DNA from: Blastochloris sp.
Lineage (GTDB): Bacteria; Verrucomicrobiota; Verrucomicrobiia; Methylacidiphilales; JAAUTS01
DNA: 47,065 bases
NCBI GenBank assembly: GCA_012031345.1
Contig: JAAUTS010000004.1
Span: 1 to 47,065, forward strand
Direction of reading: 5' to 3'
The stretch's first letter is position 1. Each line of letters opens with the position of its first letter. Positions 1-8,426 of the stretch are shown here, in pieces. Made by a program: the position numbers and the translations under genes. Below the pieces are notes generated by a model. The model was given only the letters and a program-made list of their open reading frames with translations. It ran no database searches and had not been told where the DNA came from.

Positions 1-984
1 CAAGGCCCGCGAGTTCGGCGCGGAAGGCATCGGGGCTGTGCCGCACCGAGCACATGTTCTTCGGCGAGGACCGGATCGTCGCGGTGCGGGAGATGATCCT
101 CGCCACCGACGAGGAGGGCCGCAAAAAGGCACTCGCCAAGATCGAGCCGTTCCAGAAGTCTGACTTCGTGGGACTGTTCCAGGCGATGGCCGGTCTGCCG
201 GTGACGATCCGCCTCTTGGACCCGCGCTCCACGAGTTCCTGCCGCACGACGCCAAGGGGCAAGAGGAAGTCGCCAGGCAAATCGGCGTCGCCCCCGAGAA
301 GATCAAGGAGCGGGTCGAGGAGTTGCACGAGTTCAACCCGATGATGGGCTTCCGCGGCTGCCGGCTGCCGCTGGTCTTCCCCGAGATCGGCGACATGCAA
401 GTCCGCGCGATCATCGAGGCGGCGATCGAGGTCAAAAAAGAAGGCAAGGAAGTTCTGCCCGAGATCATGATCCCGTTGATCGGCACCGTCGAGGAACTTG
501 TCATCCTCAAAAGCGGGCGATTCAGGTGGCCGAGGAGTGCATGGCCAAGGCCAACACCCAGGTCGCGTACCTGATCCGGCACCATGATCGAAATCCCCGC
601 GCGACGATCGTCGCCGACAAGATCGCCGAGGAGGCCGAGTTCTTCAGCTTCGGCACCAACGACCTGACACAGACCGCTCTGGGCATGAGCCGCGACGACT
701 CCGGCAGCTTCCTCCCCGCCTATGCGGAAGAGGAAATCGTGAAGAAAAACCCCTTCGCCACCATCGATCAAAGCGGGGTTGGTCAACTCATGGAAATCGC
801 CGCCGCCAAGGGTCAAAAGACCCGTCCCGGCATCAAACTCGGCATCTGTGGTGAACACGGTGGAGACCCTGACTCCGTCAAGTTCTGCCACAAACTCGGC
901 CTCACCTACGTGAGCTGCTCCCCCTTCCGCGTCCCCGTGGCGCGCCTGGCCGCAGCCCAAGCCGCGCTGGCCGATTCCAAATAA
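1..984 (+). CDS. ppdK: Pyruvate, phosphate dikinase, C-terminal part (5' end outside window, frame-disrupted)
   Basis: PPDK interconverts pyruvate and phosphoenolpyruvate using ATP and phosphate in the cytoplasm. This is the C-terminal PEP/pyruvate-binding TIM barrel: [40 protein letters not shown] and the catalytic-Cys segment [10 protein letters not shown] are all readable. The reading frame changes several times in the first 620 bases: an extra G near 35, a missing C near 225, a net loss of one base near 510, and a +1/-1 pair between about 575 and 597. After about 620 the frame is clean to the TAA at 982-984. Repairing these shifts gives continuous family sequence. The damage therefore looks like sequence error near a contig end rather than decay, but a pseudogene cannot be excluded. 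A strong terminator follows. Confidence 0.9.
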
Positions 985-1014
985 ATCCTTCGATCCCTAC
1001 ATCGAACCCAAGAA

Positions 1015-1042
1015 GGGCGGCTCCACGGAGCCGCCCTTTTTT
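1015..1042 (+). terminator. Rho-independent terminator after ppdK
   Basis: A perfect 10-bp inverted repeat (GGGCGGCTCC and GGAGCCGCCC, 2-nt centre) is followed directly by six T residues. It lies 30 bp after the ppdK stop and separates it from the convergent nadD gene. Confidence 0.9.
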
Positions 1043-1087
1043 ATATCCCAATATCCCCCCCGAGTTGGCAGCGAAGCAGACCGCATC

Positions 1088-1693
1088 TCAGCGATAGAGC
1101 CCCTGCCTGTGAATGTAGTCACGCACCTTGGGATGCAAAATATTCCGTCCTTCCTCCCCCTCCGCCAAGGCTTCCCGAACCATGGTCGAAGAAACATCCG
1201 GAATGGTCCGGGACGACCAGCGCAAGCGCCAACCAGGGTCTGACGATTTCCGTCCGTAATCCGTGCCACGACCAAAAATCAGAAAGTCCACCCGACTACC
1301 CCAGACCTCGATTCGTGCCCATTGACTCAACAACTCATACTGATCCTGCCCCAGAATCAGGCAAAGCCTGTCTTCTGGATACAAACCCCACAAAAACTCC
1401 AGCGTCTGCCAGGTATAGGAAATCGGCGGCCCCTCGATCTCATGACGCGAAACCTCGATCCGCGGCTCATCCCCAAAAACCAAATTCAACATCTGCCAGC
1501 GATGCTCCCCGGAAGTCGGCTCCGCAAAACCACCCGCCTCCAATTTGAATGGGGAACGATGACAGGGCATCACAATCAAATGATCCACTCCCTCCACCAA
1601 AGCCGCCCGCGCCATCGCCTCATGTCCGCAATGCACCGGATCAAAAGTCCCACCAAACAATCCAATCGTTTTCAAGATAAAGAATACTAACAC
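1088..1693 (-). CDS. nadD: Nicotinate-nucleotide adenylyltransferase
   Basis: NadD adenylates nicotinate mononucleotide to deamido-NAD in NAD synthesis. The nucleotidyltransferase signature GLFGGTFDPVHCGH lies close to the N-terminus, and the second signature, DVSSTMVREAL (the ISSTxxR motif), lies near the C-terminus. The length of about 195-201 aa is normal. No ATG precedes the GGTFDP motif. The frame opens with GTG at 1693, and a TTG six codons later (1675) is an equally plausible start. The gene is convergent with ppdK across the terminator and has no co-directional neighbour. Confidence 0.93.
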   Translation of the reverse strand: MLVFFILKTIGLFGGTFDPVHCGHEAMARAALVEGVDHLIVMPCHRSPFKLEAGGFAEPTSGEHRWQMLNLVFGDEPRIEVSRHEIEGPPISYTWQTLEFLWGLYPEDRLCLILGQDQYELLSQWARIEVWGSRVDFLIFGRGTDYGRKSSDPGWRLRWSSRTIPDVSSTMVREALAEGEEGRNILHPKVRDYIHRQGLYR

Positions 1694-2194
1694 AAAAAAT
1701 GCAAAACAAACACCAGCTCCTCACCCAAATTTCCCCTTCTTTTAAGTAGTCAGTGGTCAGTAATTCAAAAAACTAGAAACTGCTCGCCCCTAAGCCGCTT
1801 CCAAGTGTGTTTTTCCCACACTCGAAACCCGAAACTCGTAACCTTCCTCGTCCCCTATATCAAGAGGGGCAGAAAGGGTCGCAGGCCCGCTTCCGGGTGT
1901 GTTTCCCCCCCGCTCCTGGCCATTCGACGCACTTCACTTGCCCATGGTCTCAGGCCGCGCTTTAATTCATCTTATTCCTCTCATCGACCAAGCGCGTCGA
2001 ATGGTCCCGAGCTTGTCGAGGGGCATCCCCTTCGTTTACATCCTCCCCCTGAGTACGACGGCCTCTACGTCGGCTGCTCAACGGACCAGGAGCAACTTGC
2101 GGCTGACTATCTTTGGCTTCATCTCCTGTTTAATCACCTAGCCCGCCCGCAGAAAGATTCTTTGCGCTTTGGCGTCCTCCCACTACAAGGGGAG
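1694..2194. other. Gene-free 500-bp stretch with an inverted repeat
   Basis: No convincing gene is seen on either strand. The + frame is open from 1805 into the downstream pyrophosphohydrolase, but its translation here is low-complexity and unlike a protein. The stretch holds a perfect 11-bp inverted repeat (CCATTCGACGC at 1920-1930, GCGTCGAATGG at 1994-2004). The right arm continues into TCCCGAGCTTGTCGAGGGGC, which resembles dispersed repeats seen in many bacterial genomes. A short AGTCAGTGGTCAGT run lies near 1748. Confidence 0.5.
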
Positions 2195-2542
2195 ATGCTT
2201 ACGATCACTGAATTGACGGAACGTATCCTCCTCTTTCGGGATGCCCGGAACTGGAGGCAATTTCATGGCCCTAAGGATATAGCCGTAGCCATCAGCGTGG
2301 AGGCTTCCGAACTTTTGCAACACTTTGTCTGGCAGGACGCCGCACAGTCCGAACAACGCATCCGGGAACGCCGGGACGAGATCGCTTCGGAAATGGCGGA
2401 TGTGGCCATTCTCCTTTTTGAAATGGCAGCCAACAGCGACATCGACCTGGGCCGGGCCATCGAGGCCAAGCTGCAACGGAATGAAGAACGTTACCCGGTG
2501 GACAAGGCCCGGGATTCCAACAAAAAATACAACGAATGGTGA
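2195..2542 (+). CDS. MazG-like nucleotide pyrophosphohydrolase
   Basis: This is a 115-aa all-alpha NTP pyrophosphohydrolase (MazG/RS21-C6 or dCTPase-like), which hydrolyses non-canonical or excess nucleoside triphosphates to monophosphates. The Mg-binding pattern is visible: SVEASELLQHFVW supplies the ExxE half and RRDEIASEMADVAILL supplies the ExxD half. The C-terminal KLQRNEERYPVDKARDSNKKY is typical of the family. The upstream open frame (from 1805) was not used because its translation is unlike the family. The ATG at 2195 follows an AAGGGGAG Shine-Dalgarno-like sequence and gives the usual length. The stop overlaps the rsmH start by 7 bp, so the two are probably co-transcribed. Confidence 0.85.
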   Translation: MLTITELTERILLFRDARNWRQFHGPKDIAVAISVEASELLQHFVWQDAAQSEQRIRERRDEIASEMADVAILLFEMAANSDIDLGRAIEAKLQRNEERYPVDKARDSNKKYNEW

Positions 2543-3594
2543 ATCCCGACGATCCCAGTCCCGCAGTTCCCGAGGATCTTCCGAGGCATCGGAGACGTCC
2601 ACGTTATGCGGGCAAACATCCCCGCAAGTTTCAGGAAAAATACAAGGAACTGAGACCGGATCTTTACCCTGAGACAGTCGCAAGGGTTCTGGCCTCGGGT
2701 AAAACTCCGGCAGGCTCCCATGTGCCGATCATGGTGACGGAAGTTCTGGATCATCTCCAGCCTCGCGCCGGGCAGCGTCTGGTCGATTGCACGCTCGGCC
2801 ACGGAGGTCATGCCCGCCGGATATTGTCGCGACTTCAGCCGGAAGGACATCTTTTGGGATTGGATGTGGACCCCAAAGAGCAGGCCCGCACGGAAGCCCA
2901 GTTGCGAAAGGAGGGTTTTGGTCCTGACATTTTCTCGGTGCAACGCAGCAACTTCGCCGGAATAAAACGGGCCTTGGCCATGCAGGGCTGGGAAAAGGTT
3001 CACGGAATTCTGGCGGATCTGGGTGTTTCCTCCATGCAACTGGATGAGCCGGAGCGGGGCTTTTCTTACAAGCTCGAAGGCCCCCTCGATATGCGCATGA
3101 ATCCTGACAAAGGATCTCCGGCCTCGGAATGGATTCGCAACTCTACGCCGGAAGAACTCAGCACTATCCTACACCAAAACGCAGACGAACCCCAGGCTGT
3201 TCTGCTCGGTCAAGAACTGGCGGGCCAAAACCTAAGCAGCACCAGCGAGTTGAAGATGCAGATTACCCAGGCCCTGCCCGGCTTGAACGGGGAGGAACAA
3301 ATCAAAACCATGCGTCGTGTCTTTCAAGCTCTGCGTATTGCGGTGAATGAGGAATTCAAATCCCTCGAAACCCTGCTCAAACACGCTCCCGACTGTCTTG
3401 AGTCCGGGGGACATATCGTCATTCTGAGCTTCCATTCCGGGGAGGATCGTCGAGTCAAAAGAGCCTTCCAAGAGGGTCTGCAACAAGGTCTCTACGCTCA
3501 GATAGCCGATCAACCGCTGCGCCCCTCCCCCGCCGAGTGCCGGGCCAATCCCCGGGCCAGCTCAACCAAGTTGCGTTGGGCCCGACGTTCTTGA
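2536..3594 (+). CDS. rsmH: 16S rRNA m4C1402 methyltransferase (RsmH/MraW), N-terminally extended type
   Basis: RsmH is a SAM-dependent enzyme that methylates N4 of C1402 in 16S rRNA. Characteristic segments are VPIMVTEVLDHL, VDCTLGHGGHARRIL (SAM loop), GILADLGVSSMQLDEPERGFS, MRRVFQALRIAVNEE, VILSFHSGEDRRVKRAF and the end SSTKLRWARR. The protein is 352 aa. About 62 residues rich in Arg and Lys precede the point where E. coli-type RsmH usually begins. I recall such extended forms in Verrucomicrobiota and some Clostridia. There are no division-cluster (mra/fts/mur) genes around it, so it may be a stand-alone paralogue of the dcw-cluster copy. It overlaps the upstream pyrophosphohydrolase by 7 bp. 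Confidence 0.9.
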   Translation: MVNPDDPSPAVPEDLPRHRRRPRYAGKHPRKFQEKYKELRPDLYPETVARVLASGKTPAGSHVPIMVTEVLDHLQPRAGQRLVDCTLGHGGHARRILSRLQPEGHLLGLDVDPKEQARTEAQLRKEGFGPDIFSVQRSNFAGIKRALAMQGWEKVHGILADLGVSSMQLDEPERGFSYKLEGPLDMRMNPDKGSPASEWIRNSTPEELSTILHQNADEPQAVLLGQELAGQNLSSTSELKMQITQALPGLNGEEQIKTMRRVFQALRIAVNEEFKSLETLLKHAPDCLESGGHIVILSFHSGEDRRVKRAFQEGLQQGLYAQIADQPLRPSPAECRANPRASSTKLRWARRS

Positions 3595-3631
3595 ATCCTT
3601 ACAGCGCGCATTAAAATTTACGAGTTATCCT

Positions 3632-3650
3632 GACGTTTCACAGAAACGTC
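3632..3650 (+). terminator. Weak hairpin after rsmH
   Basis: A 7-bp perfect stem (GACGTTT and AAACGTC) with a 5-nt loop lies 38 bp after rsmH. It lacks a proper T tract, so termination is uncertain. Confidence 0.3.
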
Positions 3651-3737
3651 CTACATTTTATACCAGAATTTAGCTGTGCTTGCCTGGTTCTCATTCTTCT
3701 TTCCTCTTCGACTCTTCTGTGGTTTTGTCATTTCCCT

Positions 3738-4133
3738 ATGTCAACATCCGCATTGGAAAAAGGTCTGGCTTATCTTCAACAAAACTCAAAGCGGGAGGAT
3801 GTTCACTGCACCGCCTCCGGCCTGCAATATGAAATTCTGGTGGCAGGCACAGGCCAGAGCCCGAAAGCCACGGACTCCGTGCTGGTTCACTATGAGGGAA
3901 CACTGATTGATGGAACCGTGTTTGACAGCTCTTATCGCCGCAAGCAGCCGATTGATTTTCCCCTGAACATGGTGATCGCAGGTTGGACCGAGGGGGTGCA
4001 ACTGATGCAGGAAGGGGCGAAGTTTCGTTTTACCATTCCTTCCGAACTGGCTTATGGCCGCAGCGGGGCGGGCTCGGACATCGGGCCGGACGAGACGCTG
4101 ATTTTTGATGTGGAGCTGCTCAAGGTGATGTGA
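3738..4133 (+). CDS. FKBP-type peptidyl-prolyl cis-trans isomerase
   Basis: This is a 131-aa single-domain FKBP that catalyses cis-trans isomerisation of X-Pro bonds. The sequence shows the N-terminal dimer-helix type segment (ALEKGLAYLQQNSKR), then TASGLQYEIL, VLVHYEGTLIDGTVFDSSY, VIAGWTEGVQLMQEGAKFRF and the closing FDVELLKV, all standard FKBP core strands. There is no signal peptide, so the product is probably cytoplasmic. The ATG at 3738 is the first in frame giving family-like sequence. The gene is convergent with recG, 26 bp apart with no obvious terminator between them. Confidence 0.93.
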   Translation: MSTSALEKGLAYLQQNSKREDVHCTASGLQYEILVAGTGQSPKATDSVLVHYEGTLIDGTVFDSSYRRKQPIDFPLNMVIAGWTEGVQLMQEGAKFRFTIPSELAYGRSGAGSDIGPDETLIFDVELLKVM

Positions 4134-4159
4134 GGAAAACGAGGTGGCGGGACAAGGTT

Positions 4160-6228
4160 TCAGTTCGCCGTCTCATGTCCGCTGAAAGCCGCGTATTGAT
4201 TCAAACGCTCACGGAGTCGGGGATAAGCTTTCAAGGCCGGGTCCTGCTCCATGAGGCGTTGCGCGTGTTGCCTGGCCTCAGAGAGAAGCTTCATGTCCTT
4301 GCCCAGGTTGGCCACACGTAGAGGAGGCAGACCGCTTTGTTCCGCACCCAGAATGTTGCCCGGCCCACGAATCTTCAAATCTTCCTCCGCCAATTTAAAT
4401 CCATCCTGCGTCTCCTCCATGATCTTGAGACGTTTCCAGGATTCCTCACTTTTCGGTTCCCCGACCAGAACGCAGTAGGATTGCAGGTCACTGCGCCCAA
4501 CCCGTCCCCGCAACTGGTGCAACTGGGCCAGACCGAAACGTTCGGCATGTTCAATCACCATCATGGTGGCCCGGGGAACATCCACCCCCACCTCGATGAC
4601 CGAGGTGGCCACCATCACATGTTTTTGTCCGGCGCGAAACTCCGCCATGTGCCGTCGCTTTTCCTCCGCATCCATTTTGCCGTGAAGCATGACCACTTCA
4701 TTTTTTCCAAAAATTTCCTGCAACTGTTTGTAGGCCTGGGTGACGGATTTTAAATCCAGCTTCTCGGATTCTTCCAACACGGGATAAACCACGTAAGCTT
4801 GGCGACCTTTTTTGATTTCCGATTGAATGTAAAACCACACCTTGGGCAACTCCTCCTCCGAGCGCAGGACGGTTTTGATTTCGCGCCGACCCGGTGGCAT
4901 TTCATCCAGGATGGACACATCCAGATCCCCATACAAAGTCAGGCAGAGAGTGCGCGGAATCGGGGTGGCGGTCATGACCAGCAAATCAGGGTTGTCTCCC
5001 TTGGCCAAAAAAGCCCGGCGTTGCAGAACACCGAACTTGTGTTGTTCATCGATCACCCCCAGACCCAGACGTGGAATAACCACCTTCTCCTGAAAGAGCG
5101 CGTGGGTTCCGACATAAACCGTTCCTACCACAGCGAACAAGCCCGTGCCAGAGGGTTTCCGAGTGCGGGTCCAGAGTTCCACCCGGATGCCCAACGGTTC
5201 CAAGAGCTGTCGGAAATTGCGCGCATGTTGTTCCGCCAGAGTTTCCGTCGGAGCAAGCAAGGCCGCGTTGCTGCCCGCCTCCAGGGTTTTCAACATGGCG
5301 TAGCAGGCCACCAAAGTTTTGCCCGAGCCCACATCCCCTTGCAAAAGACGGTTCATGGGCCGGGGCTTGGAGAGGTCCGCATCCAATTCAGTAAAGACCC
5401 TTCGTTGGGCACCGGTGGGTTGATAGGGCAAGGAGGCCAACCAACGCGCACTGAGGGATGCTGTTGCCTGGTCCGAACCCGTGGGTGGTGGCATCGCACG
5501 GTCCTTGTGGAGAACCGCCACGCTTTGGCGTCGCTTGGCCAAGAGGATCTGCATGAGAAAAAGTTCCTCAAAGGCCAAGCGTTGTCGCCCCTCCTCAAGT
5601 TCCGCCCAGGACGCGGGAAAATGAATAGCTTGATAAGCCTCCCGCGCGCTGATCCAGGAGCCGGGCAGCGGCAACATTTCCACCACATCAAAGTCCGGTG
5701 CGTGGAGCACGCCGTGGATGCGGGAGCGGATGACCCGTTGATTCAAGCCCGTGGTGGAGGGATAGATCGGGGTGATACGATCAAGATGAATCGCCGCCTG
5801 GGGATCGGGGGAGATGACTTCGATTTCCGGGTGCAGAATTTTTCGTTTCTTGCCACTGAGCGTCAGTCTGCCGTGGGCAATGAGCTCCTTCCCTTCCTTC
5901 AGATAATTTTTAAAAATGGCATGTTATACCATACCAAGGTCAGGGTTTCGAAAGTGCCCAGAGGTTGCATCTGCAATTCAAAGGAACTCCGCCCGCCACG
6001 CCAGCGATTCAGCTTCGCGCTGACCACAACTCCGCGCGTGGTGAGCAGGGCACCATCGGGCAGGCTGAAGGGATCCAGCCATTGTGCACGATCCTCGTAA
6101 CGCCGGGGGAAGTGATGGATCAAATCTTCATCCCGAAGGATTCCGAGTTTGGCCCAGGCTTCCGGCATTTTTTTCTTGGGGGTGCTGACAACTTTCTCGG
6201 ACACAAGTTCACCCTGCCCCGTTTTCAT
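4160..6228 (-). CDS. recG: ATP-dependent DNA helicase RecG (one -1 frame change)
   Basis: RecG is a double-strand DNA translocase that remodels stalled forks and branched intermediates. The N-terminal wedge/OB part is read from 6228 (PEAWAKLGILRDEDLIHHFPRRYED, in two blocks). The helicase part contains Walker A LLQGDVGSGKTLVA, Walker B-like GVIDEQHKFGVLQR, TATPIPRT and motif VI LHQLRGRVGRSD, ending about residue 690. The frame ends at a TGA (5899-5901) about ten codons before it should. A -1 shift in the T5A5 run at 5907-5916 gives continuous sequence PFLKNYLKEGKEL and joins the halves. The run reads T TTA AAA in frame, a classical -1 slippery heptamer, but a missing A in the consensus is the simpler reading. 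The gene is divergent from gcvT. Confidence 0.9.
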
Positions 6229-6328
6229 GGGGCAATCAAGTCAGCCTCTTCGTTTCTTCCGAAATCTTGAATTAACATTTTTCTGCCACCATTGACACAG
6301 TCCACAGGGCAACGGTAATCTCTTCTGG

Positions 6329-7441
6329 ATGCCCGACACCGCTGAACTTCTCGAAACAACCCTCGCCCCCTCCCACAAAGCCCTGGGAGCGCGTATGGTT
6401 GAATTCGGCGGTTGGAACATGCCCGTTTCCTACAGCAGCATTCTGGAGGAACATCGGGCGGTGCGGGAAAAGGCCGGGCTTTTTGACATCAGTCACATGG
6501 GACAAATTTTTGTCTCCGGCGCCGGAGCCGAAGCCTGGCTCAACACCACGCTGACCAACGACGTCCGCCGCCTCTCGGTGGGCCACGGGCAATACACCCT
6601 CATGCTGAACGAAAGCGGAGGCACCGTGGATGACTTGATCATCTATCGCCTGGAGGATTTGCGCTACCTCCTGCTGGTCAACGCCTCACGGATCGAGGAC
6701 GACTTCACTTGGTTGAACCGCCGCAAAAATGCCAACATCACCCTTGAAAATCTCAGCCCTGAATTCGGCGGACTGGCCCTGCAAGGACCCGAGTCTGAGA
6801 CCGTCCTGCGCCGCAGCTTTGACGAGGAAAAACGACCCCTCAAACGGAACCAACTTCTCATCACCCCGTTCGAGGGCTTGGATGTCATCCTGACCCGCAC
6901 TGGCTACACGGGGGAGGACGGTTTTGAACTCTTCGCATCAAATGAACTCCTGCCCAAACTCTGGGATCGTCTGTTGGCGGAAGGCAAACCTCTGGGCCTG
7001 CAACCCTGCGGTCTGGGCGCACGCGACACCCTGCGCCTGGAAGCTTGCTACCCTCTCTATGGTCATGAGCTGGATTCCTCCATCACTCCCTTGGAAGCCG
7101 GGCTGGGCAGCTTCCTGTGCTTTGATAAACCGGAGAAATTTGTCGGCATCGACGTCCTGCGCAAACAAAAGCAGGAGGGGCTAAGCCGCAAATCCGTCGC
7201 CTTACAGGTTCTGGGAAATGGCGCACCACCCCGGGCCCAATATCCGGTTTTGAAAGACGGCCAACGCATCGGAGAAGTCACCAGCGGCAGCCATTCCCCC
7301 ACGCTGAAACGAGGCATCGCCCTGGCCCTGATTGACAGTGCCCACGCCGAAGCAGGCACCCTCTTGGAAATCCTGGTGCGCGAGCGCCCCGTCAGCGTCC
7401 AAGTGGTGAAAAAACCTTTTTACCGTTCCTCCTCTTTATGA
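6329..7441 (+). CDS. gcvT: Glycine cleavage system T protein (aminomethyltransferase)
   Basis: GcvT transfers the methylene carbon from the aminomethyl-lipoyl arm of GcvH to tetrahydrofolate and releases ammonia. The 370-aa length is normal for the family. Diagnostic segments are FGGWNMPVSYSSILEEHRAVR, GLFDISHMGQI, RTGYTGEDGFELF, LGARDTLRLEACYPLYGHELD and the C-terminal EVTSGSHSPTLKRGIALALI. The ATG at 6329 is the first that gives family sequence. Its stop overlaps the gcvH start in an ATGA, indicating translational coupling. A TTGACA at 6292-6297 could be a -35 element, but the matching -10 is poor. No gcvP follows in the window. Confidence 0.96.
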   Translation: MPDTAELLETTLAPSHKALGARMVEFGGWNMPVSYSSILEEHRAVREKAGLFDISHMGQIFVSGAGAEAWLNTTLTNDVRRLSVGHGQYTLMLNESGGTVDDLIIYRLEDLRYLLLVNASRIEDDFTWLNRRKNANITLENLSPEFGGLALQGPESETVLRRSFDEEKRPLKRNQLLITPFEGLDVILTRTGYTGEDGFELFASNELLPKLWDRLLAEGKPLGLQPCGLGARDTLRLEACYPLYGHELDSSITPLEAGLGSFLCFDKPEKFVGIDVLRKQKQEGLSRKSVALQVLGNGAPPRAQYPVLKDGQRIGEVTSGSHSPTLKRGIALALIDSAHAEAGTLLEILVRERPVSVQVVKKPFYRSSSL

Positions 7442-7818
7442 ATCATCCTGACACCCTCCTCTACTCCGACACCCATGAATGGCTCAGCGTCCACGACGGC
7501 ATTGGCACCGTGGGCATCACCGATCACGCACAAAATGCCCTGAGCGATGTGGTTTTTGTGGAACTGCCCAAGCCGGGCAAGGTCGTGAAGCGCAAGGACC
7601 CCACGGCAGCAGTGGAAAGCGTCAAGGCCGCCTCGGATATTTATGCCCCCGTCTCCGGCGAAATTATTGAAGTGAACTCGGGCTTGAGCCAAAACCCGGA
7701 GTGGGTGAACGGTTCCCCTTACGAGCAAGGTTGGATTTTTAAAATCAAACTCAGTCAACCCGAGGAGACCAGCACCTTGAAGAAGGCCTCTGATTACGTC
7801 GCGGGCCTGGGCCACTGA
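7438..7818 (+). CDS. gcvH: Glycine cleavage system H protein (lipoyl carrier)
   Basis: GcvH carries the lipoyl arm that shuttles the aminomethyl group between the P, T and L proteins of the glycine cleavage system. The lipoylation site is K63 within VESVKAASDIYAP. Other family features are the N-terminal SDTHEWLSV, VGITDHAQNALSDVVFVELP, and EVNSGLSQNPEWVNGSPY. At 126 aa the protein is full length. It overlaps gcvT by 4 bp. The expected P protein gene is not downstream, where an MBL-fold gene follows instead, so gcvP must be elsewhere in the genome. Confidence 0.97.
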   Translation: MNHPDTLLYSDTHEWLSVHDGIGTVGITDHAQNALSDVVFVELPKPGKVVKRKDPTAAVESVKAASDIYAPVSGEIIEVNSGLSQNPEWVNGSPYEQGWIFKIKLSQPEETSTLKKASDYVAGLGH

Positions 7819-7846
7819 TTCCAACTCACTTCACCTCGCCACCCTC

Positions 7847-8413
7847 ATGCTCAAAAAGATCAACCCCCACCTGATCGAATGGCACAGCTACAGCCAGGAA
7901 TGCAAAGCGGATCTTCATGCCCACGCCTACATCTCCGAGGGCAAGCTTCTGCTCATTGATCCGATCCAGCCGGATGCCGCCACCCTGCAGGCCATCCAAA
8001 CTCTGGGCAAACCCTGTGCCATCCTGCTGACCAACGGCAACCATGAACGATACTCCCGCATCATCAGCGATCTGATTAAAGTTCCCATCGCCGCTCCCGC
8101 CTTTGCCATCCAGGAACTTTCTTACAAACCGGACATCGTGGTGGACGGACTCAAACAACTCCACGGCCTGGTGCCCATGGCCTTGGAGGGAGCCGGACCG
8201 GGGGAACATGCCTATTACTGCCCGGCCAACCGCATCCTGTTCATCGGCGACGCCCTCATTCACAGCACCAAAAAAGGTCTCGAACTTCTCCCAGCAAAAT
8301 ACTGCAGCAATCCCAACCAACTCAAAACCAGCCTCCGCAGTCTCTTCGACCTCAAAATTGATCTCATGGCCTTCGCCCACGGCGAGCCCTGGCCCAACCC
8401 CTGCCAGCATTAA
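7847..8413 (+). CDS. MBL-fold hydrolase-like protein with altered metal motif
   Basis: This 188-aa protein has the order of strands expected of the metallo-beta-lactamase fold: YISEGKLLLIDPI, then CAILLTNGNHERYS, then ILFIGDALIHS and a closing DLMAFAHGEPW. The canonical HxHxDH signature is replaced by NGNHER, keeping only one His. The aspartate of FIGDAL and the His of AHGEPW remain. It may bind one metal or be a non-catalytic member (similar in style to the Lactamase_B_5 group, from memory). It starts 29 bp after gcvH on the same strand, so it may share the transcript. The substrate is unknown. Confidence 0.65.
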   Translation: MLKKINPHLIEWHSYSQECKADLHAHAYISEGKLLLIDPIQPDAATLQAIQTLGKPCAILLTNGNHERYSRIISDLIKVPIAAPAFAIQELSYKPDIVVDGLKQLHGLVPMALEGAGPGEHAYYCPANRILFIGDALIHSTKKGLELLPAKYCSNPNQLKTSLRSLFDLKIDLMAFAHGEPWPNPCQH

Positions 8414-8426
8414 AAAAGCTGTTATC

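Noticed and set aside
1805-2194. Open frame fused to the front of the MazG-like gene
   Set aside because: The translation is low-complexity, the family starts at the ATG at 2195 after a good ribosome binding sequence, and the region contains repeat-like DNA.
4799-6100. 433-aa open frame opposite recG
   Set aside because: It is antisense to a clear RecG and has no family features; it is a shadow frame.
6229-6328. Glycine riboswitch upstream of gcvT
   Set aside because: The 100-bp gap is too short and lacks the aptamer's conserved helices; only a weak TTGACA-type promoter is visible.
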